64,000 nucleotides of DNA, taken from assembly GCF_002127535.1 (NCBI RefSeq), contig NZ_MUBJ01000013.1, positions 1-64,000 of the forward strand. Direction: 5' to 3'. Both the position numbers and the translations under genes were made by a program. Position 1 is the stretch's first letter; the number at the start of each line of letters is the position of its first letter. The notes beneath the pieces are model-generated. The model was not told the origin of the DNA. It saw only the letters and a program-made list of their open reading frames with translations, and ran no database searches. The DNA is from Xenorhabdus vietnamensis (GTDB taxonomy: Bacteria; Pseudomonadota; Gammaproteobacteria; Enterobacterales; Enterobacteriaceae). Shown piece by piece: positions 1-7,891 of this stretch.

Positions 1-1
1 C

Positions 2-130
2 GTTGATTTGAATATCGCCACTAACGCCGAGAAATCAGCATTGACTGAATGGCGCAAATACCGGGTACTGCTCAGTCGGGTGGATTGCTCAACCGCACCC
101 GATATCCCATGGCCTAAAGTGCCGGAGTAA
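2..130 (+). CDS. Tail fibre assembly protein, 3' end only
   Basis: An open frame enters from the left edge and stops at 128-130, giving 42 residues. The translated end ([13 protein letters not shown], then [11 protein letters not shown]) matches the C-terminus I know for phage tail fibre assembly (Tfa) chaperones, which help fold and trimerise tail fibres. The piece is GC-richer than the next 2 kb. It indicates that the left edge of the window is a prophage or phage-tail remnant. Whether the gene is complete upstream cannot be seen. Confidence 0.75.
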   Translation, partial: VDLNIATNAEKSALTEWRKYRVLLSRVDCSTAPDIPWPKVPE

Positions 131-237
131 TGACAGGGAGCTATGCTCCTTACCCGCCTAGACGTCCGCGTCCAGATGCCGGCAGAGTCGGTGTGGAATT
201 TGGGGCAGGGGGGAGAAAATTGACTGAGTGGGAGGGG

Positions 238-261
238 TGAAAAAGCCCTCCTTCGAGGGGC
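238..261 (-). terminator. Likely intrinsic terminator of the parA-like operon
   Basis: Read on the minus strand, a CCCTC stem, GAAG loop and GAGGG stem are followed by C and five T, just past the last gene of the minus operon. The stem is only 5 bp, so strength is uncertain. Confidence 0.5.
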
Positions 262-266
262 AAGGG

Positions 267-917
267 TCAGTTTAATTTCTCTATAAATCTTTTATTAGTT
301 AGGTAAGTTAAACTTTCATTCAAGTACAGGAAGGTGTATGTAATATCAGCTTTGTTATTCGCTATCAGTATTTCATCAATTGATGATTGCACTTCGTGCA
401 GTTCTTTAGCTAGCGACTTAAGCCGTTTGGTTGGAAGGTTTTTTGTGCCGTTTATGTAACTAAAACTTTTGGATAAATCCAGCCCAGCTTTAATGTTATT
501 GTGAACATAGTTACACGCATCAGAATATGCGCGAGATAAACTGCTGACTCCGCTTATATTCTTATACTTATCTTTAAACTGAGTAAATAATCTTGTTATT
601 CCAGTTTCATCATCGTTCGGTTTGTCTAAAGAAAATCTAATAATGTTTTCAATTGAAGATCTTAGATTAAAGTAAAAATAACGTTCTTCATTTAAATTGA
701 TAGAGGAGATACAGCATAAAAAATCATAAATGATACTTAAAAGATATCTGTTATTTGTTAATGTTTTGTTGTGAATTATTTTAAGTAATAGTGTCTTTTT
801 TACAGTAGATATTAGGCAGTCTCTAACGTATTGATTTTCAATTGAAATAAATTCATTTTTAAATTTTGTAACGGTTTCTAAAATATTATATGGATCAGTT
901 GATAAAAAACTATTCAC
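267..917 (-). CDS. Hypothetical protein, HEPN-like helical character
   Basis: A 216-residue protein I do not recognise by name. It is probably all-helical and AT-rich in codon use. A central stretch (NLRSSIENIIRF, residues about 84-95) and a later YSDACNYVHNN (about 132-142) resemble the pattern seen in HEPN-like and abortive-infection proteins, where a conserved Tyr precedes a V-H pair. A canonical RX4-6H ribonuclease motif is not evident. It is the last gene of a three-gene operon and overlaps the upstream gene by 8 nt, so it is probably translationally coupled. Inference: an effector or accessory factor in a prophage-borne module. Function is unknown. Confidence 0.6.
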   Translation of the reverse strand: MNSFLSTDPYNILETVTKFKNEFISIENQYVRDCLISTVKKTLLLKIIHNKTLTNNRYLLSIIYDFLCCISSINLNEERYFYFNLRSSIENIIRFSLDKPNDDETGITRLFTQFKDKYKNISGVSSLSRAYSDACNYVHNNIKAGLDLSKSFSYINGTKNLPTKRLKSLAKELHEVQSSIDEILIANNKADITYTFLYLNESLTYLTNKRFIEKLN

Positions 918-1344
918 CCCTTAACCCCTTGATCCACTTTGAGATACTTTCTGTTGTTGTATTCTTCCCTTTCTTACCTTTTTTGCTAGGCGTAGACTTC
1001 AATTTATTATCTTCTGACATCTCCTTTTGGGGGGCGTTGATTAACATATCAATATGAAATACAGTGTTATTTTTTGCTTTTATTATACTTTTTTTATCAA
1101 GCTTATTGTATATTTCTTTAATGGTTCTAGCGAACATTAGAGTTCTTGAAGCCACAACATATTTTTTGAACTCAAACCCAAAAATTTCTTTTATAAATTC
1201 TGACAATTCGTTATTTGTCTTAAATAATTCTTTTGAAAATGTGATCAGAGAAACAAAACCAACAAAAAATTCAATAGAATCATTATTTTTTAATTCTATT
1301 AGTTTATCGTTTGTTATTACCTTATTTTGATTTTGTTTCATCAT
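910..1344 (-). CDS. Hypothetical small protein with lysine-rich C-terminus
   Basis: 144 residues, not recognised. The first 95 residues look folded and helical (EFIKEIFGFEFKKYV, then SRTLMFARTIKEIY). The last 45 are a charged, probably disordered tail with KKGKKGK. It overlaps the ParA-like gene by 23 nt and the downstream gene by 8 nt, the tight spacing of a co-translated module. A GAGG Shine-Dalgarno sequence precedes the paired Met codons; the second Met (from 1341) has the better spacing. A basic protein next to a ParA ATPase could be its DNA-binding partner in place of ParB; that is inference only. Confidence 0.6.
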   Translation of the reverse strand: MMKQNQNKVITNDKLIELKNNDSIEFFVGFVSLITFSKELFKTNNELSEFIKEIFGFEFKKYVVASRTLMFARTIKEIYNKLDKKSIIKAKNNTVFHIDMLINAPQKEMSEDNKLKSTPSKKGKKGKNTTTESISKWIKGLRGE

Positions 1345-2170
1345 TGACCTCGCTTAATTTTTGCTCCATTTCATGGCAGATTGCGTCTATCATAACCCTA
1401 GACTGGGTGTAGGAGGAAGCAAAATTTCCTTGTTGACCAACCTGTAGATCTCTAACATTATGGAAATGATTTGTGAAAAAATACAGCTCTTGAATTCCCT
1501 TTTCTGTCTCTATTGAATTTTTTATTTCTTTTGTTTTTTTTGTCAGCCTTTTTGATGTTCCTGTATATATCACTCCGAGAGGTTTTATACTAAGCCTTTG
1601 ATCTTTAGCTAATTTTGATATTATTGATAGTAAATTACTAGTACCTAAAACGGAGTATTGGTCTATTTTCATTGGCATTATATAGTGGCTTGAAGCCATA
1701 ATAGATGATTCTGTATACATAGAAATCGTTGGTGGGCAGTCAATCAATATATAGTTGTATATTTTTTTTAAGTTGTTATCATCTATAAAATTGCGAATAC
1801 GTATCAATCTGGTATTATCAACCGTGTTATGCTCAAACATGATATTTATATCACCAGGAATGATATCTAAGTTAGGATATATATTTAAAATGACTTCTTC
1901 TTTTTTTAGATCGTAGTCATCTTCGTAAATTGATGAGTTTACTTCAAAAATTTTCTTGATTGTTCTTTTTTCTTTTACCAAACTTAGATAATCCGAGATC
2001 AAGTCTAGCTTTCCAATAAAGGATTGGGTTGCATTGAATTGTGGATCTATATCAATAATTAGCACTTTCTTATCTTTGTGGTTGGCTAAATATTCACCAA
2101 CGCTAATACACAAAGTTGTTTTACCAACGCCACCTTTCATATTGATAAAACTAATTACGGGAGCTTGCAT
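1322..2170 (-). CDS. ParA/MinD-superfamily ATPase
   Basis: 282 residues. The deviant Walker A motif KGGVGKTT is at about residues 13-20, the DIDPQ Walker A' region at about 40-44, and the DCPPT Walker B/switch II at about 144-148. Length fits small ParA/Soj proteins, which lack an N-terminal helix-turn-helix. Such ATPases dimerise on DNA and position plasmids, chromosomes or protein cargo. No ParB homologue is adjacent; instead two unknown genes overlap and follow it. Two palindromes lie upstream (2324-2349). Its place next to a phage tail-fibre gene suggests a prophage cargo or defence gene rather than chromosome partition. The ATPase fold is certain; its role is unknown. Confidence 0.9.
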   Translation of the reverse strand: MQAPVISFINMKGGVGKTTLCISVGEYLANHKDKKVLIIDIDPQFNATQSFIGKLDLISDYLSLVKEKRTIKKIFEVNSSIYEDDYDLKKEEVILNIYPNLDIIPGDINIMFEHNTVDNTRLIRIRNFIDDNNLKKIYNYILIDCPPTISMYTESSIMASSHYIMPMKIDQYSVLGTSNLLSIISKLAKDQRLSIKPLGVIYTGTSKRLTKKTKEIKNSIETEKGIQELYFFTNHFHNVRDLQVGQQGNFASSYTQSRVMIDAICHEMEQKLSEVNDETKSK

Positions 2171-2323
2171 AGATTATCTCTAATTAATTAACCCAAGTTA
2201 GCCAGCCAGCTATGGCCCCTTAGCTACAACAAAATACATTAAGTTATGTTCATCACATCACCATGTAACCCATACTAGATCACCCCGACTAACATGTTGA
2301 TCAGAAAATGCCTAATTTGTGAA

Positions 2324-2349
2324 ACGTGCACGTAATATGTAATTACATA
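2324..2349. promoter_or_regulatory. Twin palindromes upstream of the ParA-like operon
   Basis: ACGTGCACGT (2324-2333) is a perfect 10-bp palindrome and TATGTAATTACATA (2336-2349) a perfect 14-bp palindrome, side by side about 150 bp before the ATPase start. They could be an operator for autoregulation or a parS-like site. The rest of 2171-2471 shows no gene. Confidence 0.35.
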
Positions 2350-2471
2350 ATTGACTGTTATTGAAGGTAATTATATTAGTGAGATGATTATCAGGTAGCG
2401 TTATTGATGCAATCTAAAAAGGACAATCCTCCCCTTTAACCCAACCCCTTGATTCTTTCGAGGTCCTCACT

Positions 2472-2870
2472 TTGGCTCAGTTCCAATCGGAGAAATATTT
2501 CGCCGATGGGTATGCGAATATTTTCGGACACCTTAATAACTCATTGATAAATATCCAGACGCCAAATCTGGCGTCTGGTCATACTTTAGGGTACCCGATA
2601 ATTTCGGGTCAGTTACCTAACCCATTGAAATATAGTCAAGCTGCAAATATGCAGTCTGGTCATAATATGCGCGTATCATTTAGCGACGCACAAACTTTGC
2701 AGTCATCATTTAGTGGAGTGCAAAAAAAGGATAGCACGGCGAATGCTACCCTTTGGGATCACGCGTCTTTGCGCCATGAGATAAATCAATCAGTTATCCG
2801 TAATCCAAATCTGGTTTACGAGGAACTACAACAGCTTAAGAGCTTACCATCTTTAAGAGTTCCAGTTTGA
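2472..2870 (+). CDS. Questionable ORF overlying the hairpin array
   Basis: A 132-codon open frame with a non-ATG start. The translation is low in hydrophobic core and carries repeated words (SGH twice, then VSFSDAQTLQSSFSGVQ). The same pattern recurs as VSLADSQNLHTSLRGAH in the frame at 2983-3180. The repeats coincide with DNA hairpins, so the open frame may be a by-product of the repeat units rather than a protein gene. A coding leader of the phage Ash/Icd type is an alternative I cannot confirm. Confidence 0.25.
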   Translation: MAQFQSEKYFADGYANIFGHLNNSLINIQTPNLASGHTLGYPIISGQLPNPLKYSQAANMQSGHNMRVSFSDAQTLQSSFSGVQKKDSTANATLWDHASLRHEINQSVIRNPNLVYEELQQLKSLPSLRVPV

Positions 2871-3197
2871 GTACCGAAAATATCGGTATGCAAAATCCAA
2901 TATCCGATAATCGGACTTTGGGTGTAACTGACAGTTAGTCAGTCGCAAATAGTCTTGAGCGTAACCGATAGTTACTCACAATTTGAGCGTCAGTCTGGCT
3001 GACTCACAGAATTTGCACACCTCATTAAGAGGTGCACACAAAACAGCCAAGCCTCTTAAAGAGGTGAGCCTATCAGGTGAAAAATATTTTTCAGTTGCTC
3101 GCGGTCAAAGTGACGTTCTCGAAAGAATCAATGAGTTAATCAATCATCACGGAAATCCCTATAGTTGCTGCAAGGTGTGATATCCCATCTTGGGTAT
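2486..3197. repeat. Array of about a dozen short hairpins with diverse stems
   Basis: Perfect or near-perfect inverted repeats follow one another. They include CCAGACGCCA/TGGCGTCTGG (2555-2578, loop AATC), CCCGA/TCGGG (2594-2608), CTGCA/TGCAG (2641-2654), TAGCA/TGCTA (2732-2748), TACCGA/TCGGTA (2872-2888), TCCGA/TCGGA (2903-2915), ACTGAC/GTCAGT (2927-2943), GTAAC/GTTAC (2961-2975), GTCAG/CTGAC (2989-3003), CACCTC/GAGGTG (3018-3034), CCTCT/AGAGG (3052-3064) and a 16-bp palindrome at 3078-3093. From 2872 onward the starts are 24-34 bp apart, about 29 on average. Linkers share words such as CAAAT and TTGAGC, but stems differ and both arms co-vary. This is unlike REP/BIME or CRISPR repeats, where the sequence itself is conserved. 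Confidence 0.7.
2983..3180 (+). CDS. Questionable ORF at the end of the hairpin array
   Basis: 65 codons. It begins inside the hairpin array, then runs into a stretch that looks more protein-like (EKYFSVARGQ, then DVLERINELINHHG). EKYF also occurs near the start of the 2472 frame, so the two frames may be diverged copies or pieces of one disrupted gene. No clear ribosome-binding site. Confidence 0.25.
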   Translation: MSVSLADSQNLHTSLRGAHKTAKPLKEVSLSGEKYFSVARGQSDVLERINELINHHGNPYSCCKV

Positions 3198-3520
3198 GGT
3201 GATTTCCGCAATACCTTTTATTTGTGCAGGTATCCCATAGGTTAAAGGGCAATTTCTGCTCCATAATGGCTCGTTCTCATCCTCACTCTATAACCCTAAA
3301 CTTTCCCTATCTAACGTGCGTAAAATCCATTGCTATATGCTATAGTGGGTGTATTTTCTGTTTGTACATACTGGTGTATATTTGTTATTTTATCAAGTTG
3401 TATATTTTATTTAATTGCATGTTTTAATTGAATTAAATTAAATATAATATTCTTCCTAAAAAGAACAATGCCAAAATTTCCGCAGCAGAAAGCATAACGA
3501 GCTGAGTAAAAGGATATTGT
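3198..3520. other. Gene-free interval before aspS
   Basis: AT-rich interval carrying the aspS promoter region. I see no convincing gene; an open frame at 3224-3427 is hydrophobic only because the DNA is T-rich. Confidence 0.5.
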
Positions 3521-5290
3521 ATGCGTACTAATTATTGTGGGCAGTTGAGCCTAGCCCATGAAGGCCAAAAAGTGACTCTTTGTGGTTGGGTAAACCGACG
3601 CCGTGATTTGGGTGGTTTGATCTTTATTGATATGCGGGATCGCGAAGGTATCGTTCAGGTATTTTTTGACCCAGACCAGAAAGAGGTCTTTTCTCAGGCT
3701 TCTGATCTGCGTAATGAATTTTGTATTCAGATTACAGGGATTGTACGTGCCCGCCCTGATAACCAAATCAATAAAGATATGGCGACTGGCGAAATTGAAG
3801 TTTTCGCAGACAGCCTGATGGTTTTCAATCGTTCAGAGCCACTGCCACTGGACAGCAACCAGAACAACAGTGAAGAACAGCGCCTGAAATACCGCTATCT
3901 TGATCTGCGTCGTTCCGAGATGTCACAGCGTTTGAAGACGCGTGCAAGAATCACCAGTTTTGTCCGTCGTTTTATGGACAATGCGGGTTTTATTGATGTT
4001 GAAACGCCAATGCTGACCAAGGCGACACCAGAAGGTGCGCGTGACTATTTAGTGCCAAGCCGTGTTCATAAAGGCGAATTTTATGCACTACCGCAATCTC
4101 CTCAGCTTTTCAAACAATTGTTGATGATGTCTGGCTTTGACCGTTATTACCAAATTGTCAAATGCTTCCGTGATGAAGATTTGCGTGCAGATCGCCAGCC
4201 AGAATTTACTCAGATCGACGTCGAAACTTCGTTTATGACCGCTGAACAAGTTCGCGAAATCATGGAAAAAATGATCCGTGAATTATGGCTGGATGTGAAA
4301 AATGTTGATTTGGGCAACTTCCCAATTATGACATTCGAAGAGGCAATGCGTCGCTTTGGTTCTGATAAACCAGACTTACGTAACCCTCTGGAATTGGTGG
4401 ATGTTGCTGATCTGGTTAAAGACGTGGAATTCTCTGTTTTTGCAGAACCGGCAAACAATCCAAAAGGTCGTGTAGCAACGATTTGTGTTCCCGGTGGTGC
4501 AGAGCTGAGCCGTAAACAAATTGATGAATACGGTAAATTTGTTGGCATCTATGGTGCGAAAGGTTTGGCATGGATGAAAGTTAACAACCGTGCTACTGGT
4601 TTGGAAGGAATACAAAGCCCGGTTGCCAAATTCCTGTCCGCAGAAGTGGTTGAAGGCCTGTTGTCGCGTACCAATGCGCAGGATGGTGACATTCTGTTCT
4701 TCGGTGCTGACAAGAAAAATATTGTTACTGATGCTATGGGCGCACTGCGACTGAAACTGGGCCGTGATTTAAACATCACAGATCTGGCAAGCTGGAAGCC
4801 GCTTTGGGTTGTTGACTTCCCAATGTTTGAAGACAATGGCGAAGGCGGTTTGACTGCAATGCACCATCCATTTACTTCTCCGTGTGATTTGTCGGCGTCT
4901 GAGTTGGAAAGCAATCCAGAAGCCGCGATCGCGAACGCTTACGACATGGTTATCAATGGCTATGAAGTAGGCGGTGGTTCTGTCCGTATCCATCGCAATG
5001 AAATGCAACAGACAGTATTCCGCATTCTGGGTATCAATGAGCAGGAACAGCAGGAAAAATTTGGTTTCTTGCTGAACGCCCTGAAATATGGTACGCCTCC
5101 ACATGCAGGTTTGGCTTTCGGCTTGGATCGCCTCGTCATGCTGTTGACCGATACAGATAATATTCGTGATGTGATCGCTTTCCCGAAAACAACGGCAGCA
5201 GCATGTTTGATGACTGATGCACCAAGCCCGGCTAATTCAGCAGCGTTGGAAGAGCTGGCTATTTCAGTGGTTAAAAAAGAGAGCGAATAA
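3521..5290 (+). CDS. aspS: Aspartate-tRNA ligase
   Basis: 589 residues, the usual length of the bacterial-type enzyme that charges tRNA-Asp in the cytosol. The N-terminal OB-fold anticodon-binding domain shows [11 protein letters not shown] (residues about 22-32). The class II catalytic core has motif 2 at [18 protein letters not shown] (about 217-234) and motif 3 at [13 protein letters not shown] (about 530-542). The bacterial GAD insertion lies between them. The start [10 protein letters not shown] is the family's usual one and follows AAAAGGA. The stop codon overlaps the nudB start by one base, so the two are co-translated. Confidence 0.98.
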   Translation: MRTNYCGQLSLAHEGQKVTLCGWVNRRRDLGGLIFIDMRDREGIVQVFFDPDQKEVFSQASDLRNEFCIQITGIVRARPDNQINKDMATGEIEVFADSLMVFNRSEPLPLDSNQNNSEEQRLKYRYLDLRRSEMSQRLKTRARITSFVRRFMDNAGFIDVETPMLTKATPEGARDYLVPSRVHKGEFYALPQSPQLFKQLLMMSGFDRYYQIVKCFRDEDLRADRQPEFTQIDVETSFMTAEQVREIMEKMIRELWLDVKNVDLGNFPIMTFEEAMRRFGSDKPDLRNPLELVDVADLVKDVEFSVFAEPANNPKGRVATICVPGGAELSRKQIDEYGKFVGIYGAKGLAWMKVNNRATGLEGIQSPVAKFLSAEVVEGLLSRTNAQDGDILFFGADKKNIVTDAMGALRLKLGRDLNITDLASWKPLWVVDFPMFEDNGEGGLTAMHHPFTSPCDLSASELESNPEAAIANAYDMVINGYEVGGGSVRIHRNEMQQTVFRILGINEQEQQEKFGFLLNALKYGTPPHAGLAFGLDRLVMLLTDTDNIRDVIAFPKTTAAACLMTDAPSPANSAALEELAISVVKKESE

Positions 5291-5724
5291 TGGCTTATAA
5301 GCGCCCTGAATCTGTACTGGTTATGATTTACGCCGTTGACAGCAAAAGGGTGCTGATGTTACAGCGACGGGATGATCCTGAATTTTGGCAATCTGTAACA
5401 GGTAGCCTTGAAAAGGACGAAAAACCGTGGGAGGCGGCGTTACGTGAAGTACAGGAAGAGATAGGCGTTGATATTATCAATGAAAATCTTGAACTGATGG
5501 ATTGTCAACGCTGTCTTTATTATGAGATTTTCTCACACTTACGATATCGATATGCTCCGGGGATAATGCGGAATAAAGAGCATTGGTTCTCTTTGGCGTT
5601 ACCAGAGGAGCGAGAAATCTTGCTGACTGAACATTTAGCTTATCAATGGATGGTGGCGGAAGAGGCCGCTAAATTGACGAAGTCGTGGAGCAATCGGCAA
5701 GCAATTGAAGAATTTGTAATTTAG
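5290..5724 (+). CDS. nudB: Dihydroneopterin triphosphate pyrophosphohydrolase
   Basis: 144-residue Nudix hydrolase that removes pyrophosphate from dihydroneopterin triphosphate in folate synthesis. The Nudix box runs over residues about 38-60, from GSLEKDEKPWEAA to REVQEEIGV, with the expected Gly, Arg and Glu positions. Its start codon shares a base with the aspS stop (TAATG), and yebC follows, the conserved enterobacterial order. Confidence 0.95.
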   Translation: MAYKRPESVLVMIYAVDSKRVLMLQRRDDPEFWQSVTGSLEKDEKPWEAALREVQEEIGVDIINENLELMDCQRCLYYEIFSHLRYRYAPGIMRNKEHWFSLALPEEREILLTEHLAYQWMVAEEAAKLTKSWSNRQAIEEFVI

Positions 5725-5762
5725 TTTATTAGTCTACAAAACGTTTTATCGGAGATATTTTC

Positions 5763-6506
5763 ATGGCAGGTCATAGTAAATGGGCCAATACGAAACACCG
5801 CAAGGCTGCACAGGATGCAAAACGCGGTAAGATTTTTACTAAAATTATCCGTGAATTGGTAACAGCTGCACGATTGGGCGGTGGCGATCCGGATTCTAAC
5901 CCACGTTTGCGAGCTGCTGTAGATAAAGCGCTGTCCAACAACATGACTCGCGATACTTTGAATCGCGCAATTGCCCGCGGTGTTGGCAATGACGATTCAG
6001 ATAATATGGAAACCATCATTTATGAAGGTTACGGCCCCGGCGGTACAGCGGTTATGGTTGAGTGTTTGAGTGATAACCGCAACCGTACTGTTTCTGATGT
6101 CCGTCACGCGTTTACCAAAACGGGTGGAAACTTGGGTACTGATGGTTCTGTTTCTTATCTGTTTACCAAGAAAGGGGTTATTTCCTATGCACCGGGCTTG
6201 GATGAAGATGCAGTGATGGAAGCAGCGTTGGAAGCGGGTGCTGACGATGTTGAAACTTATGATGATGGGGCGATTGACGTCTATACTACACCAGAGGCTT
6301 TTGGTGATGTTAAAGATGCGTTGGATGCGGCAGGTTTCAAAGCAGATTCAGCAGAAGTTTCTATGATCCCTTCGACCAAAGCGGAGCTGGATGCAGAAAC
6401 TGCGCCTAAATTACTTCGTCTGATTGATATGCTTGAAGATTCTGATGACGTTCAAGAAGTTTATCATAATGGTGAAATTTCTGATGAGGTTGCAGCGCTG
6501 CTGTAA
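5763..6506 (+). CDS. yebC: YebC/TACO1-family translation factor
   Basis: 247 residues with the conserved start [14 protein letters not shown] and the motif [14 protein letters not shown] at about residues 120-133. YebC proteins are three-domain cytosolic proteins long annotated as transcriptional regulators; work on YebC/TACO1 proteins ties them to translation through difficult proline-rich stretches. It lies between nudB and ruvC, as in E. coli. A GGAGATATTTTC ribosome-binding region precedes the ATG. Confidence 0.95.
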   Translation: MAGHSKWANTKHRKAAQDAKRGKIFTKIIRELVTAARLGGGDPDSNPRLRAAVDKALSNNMTRDTLNRAIARGVGNDDSDNMETIIYEGYGPGGTAVMVECLSDNRNRTVSDVRHAFTKTGGNLGTDGSVSYLFTKKGVISYAPGLDEDAVMEAALEAGADDVETYDDGAIDVYTTPEAFGDVKDALDAAGFKADSAEVSMIPSTKAELDAETAPKLLRLIDMLEDSDDVQEVYHNGEISDEVAALL

Positions 6507-6629
6507 TTAGCATCAGTTCACAGCGTAGAGAAAGTGTTCCTTAATATCAGGGCATTTTCTCTAACGTTTTTATCCCATATCATAGGCGAACAGATCTGGG
6601 TAAGATTTAGGCGAATTATTCGATCTTGT

Positions 6630-6664
6630 GAATAGTTCGGATATGGCGAATAGTTCGATATGGC
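6630..6664 (+). repeat. Tandem duplication at the ruvC start
   Basis: GAATAGTTCGGATATGGC (6630-6647) is followed directly by GAATAGTTCGATATGGC (6648-6664), one base shorter. The ruvC ATG (6660) lies in the second copy; the equivalent ATG of the first copy is out of frame. No clear Shine-Dalgarno sequence is left in front of ruvC. Confidence 0.75.
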
Positions 6665-7181
6665 GATTATTCTTGGTATTGACCCAGGCTCTCGAGTCAC
6701 GGGATATGGCGTTATCCGCCAGCAGGGGCGACAACTTATCTATCTCGGTAGCGGTTGTATTCGAACAAAAGTAGATGATTTACCCAGTCGCTTGCAGAAG
6801 ATCTATGCCGGAGTTACTGAAATCATTACTCAATTCCAGCCCGATGCATTTGCAATAGAGCAAGTTTTCATGGCAAAAAATGCAGATTCTGCCTTGAAAT
6901 TGGGGCAGGCGCGTGGTGTAGCAATTGTTGCTGCATCTAACCAATCTATTCCTGTATTTGAATATGCAGCCCGTCAGGTTAAACAAACTGTGGTTGGTAC
7001 GGGAGCGGCCGAAAAAAGCCAGATTCAGCACATGGTGCGCTCAATGTTGAAATTGTCTGCTAATCCGCAGGCTGATGCCGCCGATGCTCTGGCTATTGCT
7101 ATCACACATTGCCATTTCAATCAGAATTTACTTCGGGTAGGCGATGTGCGGTTAAATTTAACGCGCGGTCGTCTGAAATAG
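6660..7181 (+). CDS. ruvC: Holliday junction resolvase RuvC
   Basis: 173 residues, the family length. RuvC is a dimeric endonuclease that cuts Holliday junctions moved by RuvAB. Acidic catalytic residues are visible: Asp7 in GIDPG, Glu in AIEQVF (about 66-71) and the Asp pair in [10 protein letters not shown] (about 138-147). The start [11 protein letters not shown] is canonical, although the leader is a tandem repeat without a good ribosome-binding site. It is followed by a LexA box and terminator, so ruvC and ruvAB are separately controlled, as in E. coli. Confidence 0.97.
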   Translation: MAIILGIDPGSRVTGYGVIRQQGRQLIYLGSGCIRTKVDDLPSRLQKIYAGVTEIITQFQPDAFAIEQVFMAKNADSALKLGQARGVAIVAASNQSIPVFEYAARQVKQTVVGTGAAEKSQIQHMVRSMLKLSANPQADAADALAIAITHCHFNQNLLRVGDVRLNLTRGRLK

Positions 7182-7187
7182 TTGAGG

Positions 7188-7211
7188 CTGGATATACGTC
7201 CAGTTTTTTTT
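7188..7211 (+). promoter_or_regulatory. LexA (SOS) box of ruvAB overlapping a ruvC terminator
   Basis: CTGGATATACGTCCAG (7188-7203) fits the CTG-N10-CAG LexA consensus and closely resembles the E. coli ruvA operator. The same bases form a CTGGA/TCCAG hairpin followed by eight T (7204-7211), an intrinsic terminator after ruvC. One element may therefore serve both roles. Confidence 0.85.
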
Positions 7212-7260
7212 GTGCTATAAGCTAGCGGAATGATTTATTTTTATTTTCAGGGGGTAAACA

Positions 7261-7878
7261 GTGATAGGGCGTTTGAGAGGAACTGTGTTGGAAAAACAGC
7301 CACCGTTGGTTTTATTGGAAACTAATGGTGTCGGTTATGAAGTTCATATGCCAATGACCTGTTTTTATGAGCTGCCTGAAATTGGTCAAGAAGCCATTTT
7401 ATTTACACAATTTATTGTGCGTGAAGATGCTCAGCTATTATATGGGTTTAATGATAAACAAGAGCGGGCACTTTTTCGCGAACTGATTAAAGTGAATGGC
7501 GTTGGGCCCAAATTAGCTCTGGCAATTCTTTCGGGCATGTCTGCCCAGCAATTTGTGACGGCAATAGAACAGGAAGCGATTGCTTCATTGGTTAAATTGC
7601 CGGGTGTCGGCAAAAAAACGGCTGAAAGACTGGTTGTTGAGATGAAAGATCGCTTTAAGGGGCTTAATGGGGATCTGTTTAACCAAAGTAGTGATATTAA
7701 TCTGCCTGCCGCCACTGAACAAGCGAGTTCTTCTGCCGATATTGAAGCTGAAGCAGCAGCAGCACTGGTTTCTCTGGGATATAAACCGCAGGAAGCCAGC
7801 CGGATGGTGAGCAAAGTAGCTAAACTGGGTGCAGATTGTGAAACCCTTATTCGAGAAGCGCTTCGTGCGGCTCTGTAA
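7261..7878 (+). CDS. ruvA: Holliday junction branch-migration subunit RuvA
   Basis: 205 residues, GTG start after AGGGGG. The N-terminal OB fold ([12 protein letters not shown]), the central helix-hairpin-helix pair ([13 protein letters not shown] and [12 protein letters not shown]) and the C-terminal domain III that contacts RuvB are all present. RuvA tetramers bind the four-way junction and load RuvB. ruvB follows 13 nt later in the same SOS operon. Confidence 0.97.
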   Translation: MIGRLRGTVLEKQPPLVLLETNGVGYEVHMPMTCFYELPEIGQEAILFTQFIVREDAQLLYGFNDKQERALFRELIKVNGVGPKLALAILSGMSAQQFVTAIEQEAIASLVKLPGVGKKTAERLVVEMKDRFKGLNGDLFNQSSDINLPAATEQASSSADIEAEAAAALVSLGYKPQEASRMVSKVAKLGADCETLIREALRAAL

Positions 7879-7891
7879 TCACAGGAGTTAA

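Noticed and set aside
1064..1330. Plus-strand open frame opposite the 144-residue gene
   Set aside because: Shadow of the minus-strand gene; hydrophobic only because the DNA is AT-rich, and the minus frames are tightly coupled.
2872..3093. Hairpin array considered as a CRISPR array
   Set aside because: Spacing is CRISPR-like, but no repeat sequence is conserved; only the paired structure recurs, and no cas gene is near.
3224..3427. Small hydrophobic ORF before aspS
   Set aside because: No ribosome-binding site and Cys/Tyr/Ile-rich composition typical of T-rich non-coding DNA.
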